Source: Rhabditoides inermis (taxonomy: Eukaryota; Nematoda; Chromadorea; Rhabditida; Rhabditidae). Taken from it: a DNA stretch of 64,000 nt. Below are positions 55,118 to 64,000 of this stretch, piece by piece. Positions within the stretch are counted from its first letter, which is position 1; every line of letters starts with the position of its first letter. The stretch covers positions 491,501 to 555,500 of the forward strand of contig CAWZYM010000151.1 in assembly GCA_963966185.1 (NCBI GenBank), written 5' to 3'. Both the position numbers and the translations under genes were made by a program. Below the pieces are notes generated by a model. The model was given only the letters and a program-made list of their open reading frames with translations. It had not been told where the DNA came from and made no database searches.

Positions 55118-58100
55118 ACGAAACGGGGAGCGAAGAGAGACTCAGAATCGGATTGGCAGTAGTCTGTTTGGTTTACCTGCATCGATTGACGGTTGTACTG
55201 GCTCTCCACCGAAAATGGATCTCATATCCAGATTCACCTCACTACACAGACGAGTCACTCGCGCGCGGCCGTACGCGCGCGGAAAGAGAGCGGGGAGCGA
55301 AGAGAGACTCAGAATCGGATTGGCAGTAGTCTGTTTGGTTTACCTGCATCGATTGACGGTTGTACTGGCTCTCCACCGAAAATGGATCTCATATCCAGAT
55401 TCACCTCACTACACAGACGAGTCACTCGCGCGCGGCCGTACGCGCGCGGAAAGAGAGCGGGGAGCGAAGAGAGACTCAGAATCGGATTGGCAGTAGTCTG
55501 TTTGGTTTACCTGCATCGATTGACGGTTGTACTGGCTCTCCACCGAAAATGGATCTCATATCCAGATTCACCTCACTACACAGACGAGTCACTCGCGCGC
55601 GGCCGTACGCGCGCGGAAAGAGAGCGGGGAGCGAAGAGAGACTCAGAATCGGATTGGCAGTAGTCTGTTTGGTTTACCTGCATCGATTGACGGTTGTACT
55701 GGCTCTCCACCGAAAATGGATCTCATATCCAGATTCACCTCACTACACAGACGAGACACTCGCGCGCGGCCGTACGCGCGCGGAAAGAGAGCGGGGAGCG
55801 AAGAGAGACTCAGAATCGGATTGGCAGTAGTCTGTTTGGTTTACCTGCATCGATTGACGGTTGTACTGGCTCTCCACCGAAAATGGATCTCATATCCAGA
55901 TTCACCTCACTACACAGACGAGTCACTCGCGCGCGGCCGTACGCGCGCGGAAAGAGAGCGGGGAGCGAAGAGAGACTCGGAATCGGATTGGCAGTAGTCT
56001 GTTTGGTTTACCTGCATCGATTGACGGTTGTACTGGCTCTCCACCGAAAATGGATCTCATATCCAGATTCACCTCACTACACAGACGAGTCACTCGCGCG
56101 CGGCCGTACGCGCGCGGAAAGAGAGCGGGGAGCGAAGAGAGACTCAGAATCGGATTGGCAGTAGTCTGTTTGGTTTACCTGCATCGATTGACGGTTGTAC
56201 TGGCTCTCCACCGAAAATGGATCTCATATCCAGATTCACCTCACTACACAGACGAGTCACTCGCGCGCGGCCGTACGCGCGCGGAAAGAGAGCGGGGAGC
56301 GAAGAGAGACTCAGAATCGGATTGGCAGTAGTCTGTTTGGTTTACCTGCATCGATTGACGGTTGTACTGGCTCTCCACCGAAAATGGATCTCATATCCAG
56401 ATTCACCTCACTACACAGACGAGTCACTCGCGCGCGGCCGTACGCGCGCGGAAAGAGAGCGGGGAGCGAAGAGAGACTCAGAATCGGATTGGCAGTAGTC
56501 TGTTTGGTTTACCTGCATCGATTGACGGTTGTACTGGCTCTCCACCGAAAATGGATCTCATATCCAGATTCACCTCACTACACAGACGAGTCACTCGCGC
56601 GCGGCCGTACGCGCGCGGAAAGAGTGCGGGAAGCGAAGATAGACTCAGAATCGGATTGCCAGTAGTCTGTTTGGTTTACCTGCATCGATTGACGGTTGTA
56701 CTGGCTCTCCACCGAAAATGGATCTCATATCCAGATTCACCTCACTACACAGACGAGTCACTCGCGCGCGGCCGTACGCGCGCGGAAAGAGAGCGGGGAG
56801 CGAAGAGAGACTCAGAATCGGATTGGCAGTAGTCTGTTTGGTTTACCTGCATCGATTGACGGTTGTACTGGCTCTCCACCGAAAATGGATCTCATATCCA
56901 GATTCACCTCACTACACAGACGAGTCACTCGCGCGCGGCCGTACGCGCGCGGAAAGAGAGCGGGGAGCGAAGAGAGACTCAGAATCGGATTGGCAGTAGT
57001 CTGTTTGGTTTACCTGCATCGATTGACGGTTGTACTGGCTCTCCACCGAAAATGGATCTCATATCCAGATTCACCTCACTACACAGACGAGACACTCGCG
57101 CGCGGCCGTACGCGCGCGGAAAGAGAGCGGGGAGCGAAGAGAGACTCAGAATCGGATTGGCAGTAGTCTGTTTGGTTTACCTGCATCGATTGACGGTTGT
57201 ACTGGCTCTCCACCGAAAATGGATCTCATATCCAGATTCACCTCACTACACAGACGAGTCACTCGCGCGCGGCCGTACGCGCGCGGAAAGAGAGCGGGGA
57301 GCGAAGAGAGACTCGGAATCGGATTGGCAGTAGTCTGTTTGGTTTACCTGCATCGATTGACGGTTGTACTGGCTCTCCACCGAAAATGGATCTCATATCC
57401 AGATTCACCTCACTACACAGACGAGTCACTCGCGCGCGGCCGTACGCGCGCGGAAAGAGAGCGGGGAGCGAAGAGAGACTCAGAATCGGATTGGCAGTAG
57501 TCTGTTTGGTTTACCTGCATCGATTGACGGTTGTACTGGCTCTCCACCGAAAATGGATCTCATATCCAGATTCACCTCACTACACAGACGAGTCACTCGC
57601 GCGCGGCCGTACGCGCGCGGAAAGAGAGCGGGGAGCGAAGAGAGACTCAGAATCGGATTGGCAGTAGTCTGTTTGGTTTACCTGCATCGATTGACGGTTG
57701 TACTGGCTCTCCACCGAAAATGGATCTCATATCCAGATTCACCTCACTACACAGACGAGTCACTCGCGCGCGGCCGTACGCGCGCGGAAAGAGAGCGGGG
57801 AGCGAAGAGAGACTCAGAATCGGATTGGCAGTAGTCTGTTTGGTTTACCTGCATCGATTGACGGTTGTACTGGCTCTCCACCGAAAATGGATCTCATATC
57901 CAGATTCACCTCACTACACAGACGAGTCACTCGCGCGCGGCCGTACGCGCGCGGAAAGAGTGCGGGAAGCGAAGATAGACTCAGAATCGGATTGCCAGTA
58001 GTCTGTTTGGTTTACCTGCATCGATTGACGGTTGTACTGGCTCTCCACCGAAAATGGATCTCATATCCAGATTCACCTCACTACACAGACGAGTCACTCG

Positions 58101-61100
58101 CGCGCGGCCGTACGCGCGCGGAAAGAGAGCGGGGAGCGAAGAGAGACTCAGAATCGGATTGGCAGTAGTCTGTTTGGTTTACCTGCATCGATTGACGGTT
58201 GTACTGGCTCTCCACCGAAAATGGATCTCATATCCAGATTCACCTCACTACACAGACGAGTCACTCGCGCGCGGCCGTACGCGCGCGGAAAGAGAGCGGG
58301 GAGCGAAGAGAGACTCAGAATCGGATTGGCAGTAGTCTGTTTGGTTTACCTGCATCGATTGACGGTTGTACTGGCTCTCCACCGAAAATGGATCTCATAT
58401 CCAGATTCACCTCACTACACAGACGAGTCACTCGCGCGCGGCCGTACGCGCGCGGAAAGAGAGCGGGGAGCGAAGAGAGACTCAGAATCGGATTGGCAGT
58501 AGTCTGTTTGGTTTACCTGCATCGATTGACGGTTGTACTGGCTCTCCACCGAAAATGGATCTCATATCCAGATTCACCTCACTACACAGACGAGTCACTC
58601 GCGCGCGGCCGTACGCGCGCGGAAAGAGTGCGGGAAGCGAAGATAGACTCAGAATCGGATTGCCAGTAGTCTGTTTGGTTTACCTGCATCGATTGACGGT
58701 TGTACTGGCTCTCCACCGAAAATGGATCTCATATCCAAATTCACCTCACTACACAGACGAGTCACTCGCGCGCGGCCGTACGCGCGCGGAAAGAGAGCGG
58801 GGAGCGAAGAGAGACTCAGAATCGGAATGCCAGTAGTCTGTTTGGTTTACCTGCATCGATTGACGGTTGTACTGGCTCTCCACCGAAAATGGATCTCATA
58901 TCCAGATTCACCTCACTACACAGACGAGTCACTCGCGCGCGGCCGTACGCGCGCGGAAAGAGTGCGGGAAGCGAAGATAGACTCAGAATCGGATTGCCAG
59001 TAGTCTGTTTGGTTTACCTGCATCGATTGACGGTTGTACTGGCTCTCCACCGAAAATGGATCTCATATCCAAATTCACCTCACTACACAGACGAGTCACT
59101 CGCGCGCGGCCGTACGCGCGCGGAAAGAGAGCGGGGAGCGAAGAGAGACTCAGAATCGGATTGGCAGTAGTCTGTTTGGTTTACCTGCATCGATTGACGG
59201 TTGTACTGGCTCTCCACCGAAAATGGATCTCATATCCAGATTCACCTCACTACACAGACGAGTCACTCGCGCGCGGCCGTACGCGCGCGGAAAGAGAGCG
59301 GGGAGCGAAGAGAGGCTCAGAATCGGATTGGCAGTAGTCTGTTTGGTTTACCTGCATCGATTGACGGTTGTACTGGCTCTCCACCGAAAATGGATCTCAT
59401 ATCCAGATTCACCTCACTACACAGACGAGTCACTCGCGCGCGGCCGTACGCGCGCGGAAAGAGAGCGGGGAGCGAAGAGAGACTCAGAATCGGATTGGCA
59501 GTAGTCTGTTTGGTTTACCTGCATCGATTGACGGTTGTACTGGCTCTCCACCGAAAATGGATCTCATATCCAGATTCACCTCACTACACAGACGAGTCAC
59601 TCGCGCGCGGCCGTACGCGCGCGGAAAGAGTGCGGGAAGCGAAGATAGACTCAGAATCGGATTGCCAGTAGTCTGTTTGGTTTACCTGCATCGATTGACG
59701 GTTGTACTGGCTCTCCACCGAAAATGGATCTCATATCCAAATTCACCTCACTACACAGACGAGTCACTCGCGCGCGGCCGTACGCGCGCGGAAAGAGAGC
59801 GGGGAGCGAAGAGAGACTCAGAATCGGATTGCCAGTAGTCTGTTTGGTTTACCTGCATCGATTGACGGTTGTACTGGCTCTCCACCGAAAATGGATCTCA
59901 TATCCAGATTCACCTCACTACACAGACGAGTCACTCGCGCGCGGCCGTACGCGCGCGGAAAGAGTGCGGGAAGCGAAGATAGACTCAGAATCGGATTGCC
60001 AGTAGTCTGCTTGGTTTACCTGCATCGATTGACGGTTGTACTGGCTCTCCACCGAAAATGGATCTCATATCCAGATTCACCTCACTACACAGACGAGTCA
60101 CTCGCGCGCGGCCGTACGCGCGCGGAAAGAGTGCGGGAAGCGAAGATAGACTCAGAATCGGATTGCCAGTAGTCTGTTTGGTTTACCTGCATCGATTGAC
60201 GGTTGTACTGGCTCTCCACCGAAAATGGATCTCATATCCAGATTCACCTCACTACACAGACGAGTCACTCGCGCGCGGCCGTACGCGCGCGGAAAGAGAG
60301 CGGGGAGCGAAGAGAGACTCAGAATCGGATTGGCAGTAGTCTGTTTGGTTTACCTGCATCGATTGACGGTTGTACTGGCTCTCCACCGAAAATGGATCTC
60401 ATATCCAGATTCACCTCACTACACAGACGAGTCACTCGCGCGCGGCCGTACGCGCGCGGAAAGAGAGCGGGGAGCGAAGAGAGACTCAGAATCGGATTGG
60501 CAGTAATCTGTTTGGTTTACCTGCATCGATTGACGGTTGTACTGGCTCTCCACCGAAAATGGATCTCATATCCAGATTCACCTCACTACACAGACGAGTC
60601 ACTCGCGCGCGGCCGTACGCGCGCGGAAAGAGAGCGGGGAGCGAAGAGAGGCTCAGAATCGGATTGGCAGTAGTCTGTTTGGTTTACCTGCATCGATTGA
60701 CGGTTGTACTGGCTCTCCACCGAAAATGGATCTCATATCCAGATTCACCTCACTACACAGACGAGTCACTCGCGCGCGGCCGTACGCGCGCGGAAAGAGA
60801 GCGGGGAGCGAAGAGAGACTCAGAATCGGATTGGCAGTAGTCTGTTTGGTTTACCTGCATCGATTGACGGTTGTACTGGCTCTCCACCGAAAATGGATCT
60901 CATATCCAGATTCACCTCACTACACAGACGAGTCACTCGCGCGCGGCCGTACGCGCGCGGAAAGAGAGCGGGGAGCGAAGAGAGACTCAGAATCGGATTG
61001 GCAGTAGTCTGTTTGGTTTACCTGCATCGATTGACGGTTGTACTGGCTCTCCACCGAAAATGGATCTCATATCCAGATTCACCTCACTACACAGACGAGT

Positions 61101-62925
61101 CACTCGCGCGCGGCCGTACGCGCGCGGAAAGAGAGCGGGGAGCGAAGAGAGACTCAGAATCGGATTGGCAGTAGTCTGTTTGGTTTACCTGCATCGATTG
61201 ACGGTTGTACTGGCTCTCCACCGAAAATGGATCTCATATCCAGATTCACCTCACTACACAGACGAGTCACTCGCGCGCGGCCGTACGCGCGCGGAAAGAG
61301 TGCGGGAAGCGAAGATAGACTCAGAATCGGATTGCCAGTAGTCTGTTTGGTTTACCTGCATCGATTGACGGTTGTACTGGCTCTCCACCGAAAATGGATC
61401 TCATATCCAAATTCACCTCACTACACAGACGAGTCACTCGCGCGCGGCCGTACGCGCGCGGAAAGAGAGCGGGGAGCGAAGAGAGACTCAGAATCGGATT
61501 GCCAGTAGTCTGTTTGGTTTACCTGCATCGATTGACGGTTGTACTGGCTCTCCACCGAAAATGGATCTCATATCCAGATTCACCTCACTACACAGACGAG
61601 TCACTCGCGCGCGGCCGTACGCGCGCGGAAAGAGTGCGGGAAGCGAAGATAGACTCAGAATCGGATTGCCAGTAGTCTGCTTGGTTTACCTGCATCGATT
61701 GACGGTTGTACTGGCTCTCCACCGAAAATGGATCTCATATCCAGATTCACCTCACTACACAGACGAGTCACTCGCGCGCGGCCGTACGCGCGCGGAAAGA
61801 GTGCGGGAAGCGAAGATAGACTCAGAATCGGATTGCCAGTAGTCTGTTTGGTTTACCTGCATCGATTGACGGTTGTACTGGCTCTCCACCGAAAATGGAT
61901 CTCATATCCAGATTCACCTCACTACACAGACGAGTCACTCGCGCGCGGCCGTACGCGCGCGGAAAGAGAGCGGGGAGCGAAGAGAGACTCAGAATCGGGT
62001 TGACAGTAGTCTGTTTGATTTACCTGCATCAATTGAAGGTTGTACTGGCTCTCCACCGAAAATGGATCTCATATCCAGATTCACCTCACTACACAGACGA
62101 GTCACTCGCGCGCGGCCGTACGCGCGCGGAAAGAGAGCGGGGAGCGAAGAGAGACTCAGAATCGGATTGGCAGTAGTCTGTTTGGTTTACCTGCATCGAT
62201 TGACGGTTGTACTGGCTCTCCACCGAAAATGGATCTCATATCCAGATTCACCTCACTACACAGACGAGTCACTCGCGCGCGGCCGTACGCGCGCGGAAAG
62301 AGAGCGGGGAGCGAAGAGAGACTCAGAATCGGATTGGCAGTAGTCTGTTTGGTTTACCTGCATCGATTGAAGGTTGTACTGGCTCTCCACCGAAAATGGA
62401 TCTCATATCCAGATTCACCTCACTACACAGACGAGTCACTCGCGCGCGGCCGTACGCGCGCGGAAAGAGAGCGGGGAGCGAAGAGAGACTCAGAATCGGA
62501 TTGGCAGTAGTCTGTTTGGTTCACCTGCATCGATTGACGGTTGTACTGGCTCTCCACCGAAAATGGATCTCATATCCAGATTCACCTCACTACACAGACG
62601 AGTCACTCGCGCGCGGCCGTACGCGCGCGGAAAGAGAGCGGGGAGCGAAGAGAGACTCAGAATCGGATTGGCAGTAGTCTGTTTGGTTTACCTGCATCGT
62701 TTGACGGTTGTACTGGCTCTCCACCGAAAATGGATCTCATATCCAGATTCACCTCACTACACAGACGAGTCACTCGCGCGCGGCCGTACGCGCGCGGAAA
62801 GAGAGCGGGGAGCGAAGAGAGACTCAGAATCGGATTGGCAGTAGTCTGTTTGGTTTACCTGCATCGTTTGACGGTTGTACTGGCTCTCCACCGAAAATGG
62901 ATCTCATATCCAGATTCACATCGCA
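55117..62925 (+). repeat. 167-bp satellite array (about 47 copies)
   Basis: The monomer includes GGGGAGCGAAGAGAGACTC, AGTCTGTTTGGTTTACCTGC, TCGATTGACGGTTGTACTGG and a palindromic CGCGCGGCCGTACGCGCG. Copies are nearly identical. Variant monomers (GAGTGCGGGAAGCGAAGATAG, seen from 56620) recur in patterns: private variants repeat at 1,336 bp (8 monomers; e.g. GACACTC at 55755 and 57091, GAGGCTC near 59314 and 60650) and at 1,670 bp (CTGCTTGG at 60010 and 61680). All three plus frames stay open for 156 aa because 167 is not a multiple of three; these are not genes. Confidence 0.95.
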
Positions 62926-63770
62926 TTCATGCGTCACTTGTTCCGTCACTTGTTCCATAATCAGTTGTTCCTATCTACACGTCATTTGAAAACGTGACCT
63001 GTTGTGATATTACGATCCGTCATGTTTCATTTAATACGTTGCCATATTATTTACACAAGAAACTATCTATAAGTAGTTCCCAAGTGAAGCGAACCAGCGC
63101 TATTCGCAGCAAGTTTATGTTCCTGATGCTCCCATTCATGCTTGTTTGTTATAAATAATCAATTGACACTTCGTTGCACGTTTTATTCATATTTATATCC
63201 ATTTAACAAATATATGATTAGTATATCCAGATCCATATCCAGATACGCGTTTTACACCCTCCATATCCATATCCATATCCATATCCAGATACGCGTTTTA
63301 CCCGGACCCTCCCGGACGTCCATGGACGTCCATGGACAGAAATCACCTAACTCGGGCTGTACTGTACATGATTAGAAACTATTCTGATCTTGACCCCGCC
63401 AAAACAAATTGGTATGCTCCGCAGGCGAACCATTCTATAACCACTGTAAGAATCGAATGCACGGAGGACCGCGCAAACCGTTCGGGCGCCATGCTCGCTA
63501 ATGACGCGCGCGTGGTGTCGAAAAAGAGCTGATTTGAGGGTTGCTCGAATTTGTGTTTGTTTATCGAGTTTCATTGCTATTAAACGTTTTGTTTTATTTT
63601 GTTTCCCAATGTGATTCACATTCGTGTTTTCGATAATGTAACATACTGCTGTCTAGATTATATATCATATTCATGAAAAGGCCGATATTTGAAATAATTT
63701 CGTCAACATCTATGTATGGATATCTGCATCCAATGATGAGTTTATGGTTTTGTTTGTAGATTGTTACACT
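62926..63770 (+). other. Unassigned sequence with a minisatellite
   Basis: After the satellite breaks off at ATTCACA there is a CACTTGTTCC direct repeat. A CCATATCCATATCC minisatellite with CAGATACGCGTTTTAC units lies at about 63222-63303. A palindromic GACGTCCATGGACGTC follows at about 63315-63337. A short frame at 63332-63532 (ending ARVVSKKS) and an overlapping minus-strand frame are weak candidates only. Confidence 0.5.
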
Positions 63771-64000
63771 ATGGTTTCATCGAGTTCTGAAAGACATTTT
63801 AGAATGGATTTTGACGCATGTGCGGCAAAGAAACGGGCAGACGAAGAGATTGCGGCTGCACATGCACGGCTCGACCCGTTCATCGCCCCGCGCCTACAAT
63901 CGCTTGTCACAATCGCGCGCCGCGCCGCGTGGGAATCTTCAAGGGCGGCACTGATTTTGCACTTTGCAATGGCGGCCGCACTGCGCGGGCTCATATGCGG
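63771..64000 (+). CDS. 5' part of an unknown protein, runs off the window
   Basis: ATG at 63771 opens a frame that stays open for all remaining 76 codons. It begins MVSSSSERHFRMDFDACAAK and continues Ala- and Arg-rich. GC content rises sharply compared with the flank. A TTTGTTTGTAG acceptor ends 11 bp before the ATG, consistent with an intron or a trans-splice site. I recognise no domain. Charged and Ala-rich composition suggests a helical soluble region. Confidence 0.5.
   Translation, partial: MVSSSSERHFRMDFDACAAKKRADEEIAAAHARLDPFIAPRLQSLVTIARRAAWESSRAALILHFAMAAALRGLIC

Noticed and set aside
55089..62989. About 45 overlapping 93-156 aa open frames
   Set aside because: They are the same satellite read in three frames; a 167-bp period without stop codons gives open frames automatically. 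There is no start context, splice signal or domain.

Overview
This window looks like repeat-rich nuclear DNA of a nematode, probably Caenorhabditis or a close relative. Exons are short and introns are 40-60 bp with TTTCAG/TTTTAG acceptors. A Tc4/Tc5-type element sits in a CTNAG target, Helitron termini (5'-TC...CTAG-3' in A^T) are present, and the only large gene encodes two catalytic families that are expanded in worms (protein tyrosine phosphatase and CK1/TTBK-like kinase). I see no rRNA, no convincing functional tRNA, no CRISPR and no prokaryotic operon.

Layout. Five tandem paralogous units run left to right: unit 0 (1-3305, cut by the window edge), unit 1 (13106-17850), unit 2 (17851-23762), unit 3 (23763-34921) and unit 4 (34922-53204). 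Unit 3 carries an intact 36-exon gene (26333-31997, about 1,262 aa). It encodes a multi-pass membrane protein whose cytoplasmic part is a tyrosine phosphatase fused in frame to a CK1-type kinase. Unit 4 carries a paralogue (48547-52923) that lost eight exons, including two membrane segments. Units 1 and 2 keep only the last kinase exons, because about 6.6 kb has been deleted from each. A separate 5' module (signal peptide, small ectodomain, one membrane segment) lies upstream of both large genes. In each copy a poly-A run breaks the frame that would otherwise join it to the phosphatase-kinase.

Mobile DNA. Unit 0 is separated from unit 1 by a Tc4/Tc5-like transposon (3306-13102) whose transposase is split by a minus-strand chain of three Helitron-like modules (4564-12371). 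A second, plus-strand chain of three modules (36033-47472) sits in unit 4. Its empty site is preserved in unit 3. Both chains end in the same 2.4 kb module and carry 139-bp satellite arrays whose monomer resembles the Helitron terminal hairpin. A 1.36 kb LTR element occurs at the same spot as full (units 0, 2), solo LTR (unit 1) and empty (unit 3). A 382-bp TTAA MITE also has an empty site in the paralogue.

Right end. Beyond 53205 lie nested LINE remnants (53912-55117), a 47-copy 167-bp satellite with higher-order periodicity (55117-62925), about 850 bp of unassigned DNA, and the start of an open reading frame (63771 onward) that leaves the window.

Main result: the in-frame membrane phosphatase-kinase fusion. 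Second: two Helitron chains whose ends can be placed to the base from internal empty sites, and which link Helitron ends to satellite formation. All coordinates and splice sites were read by eye; no alignment or search was run.
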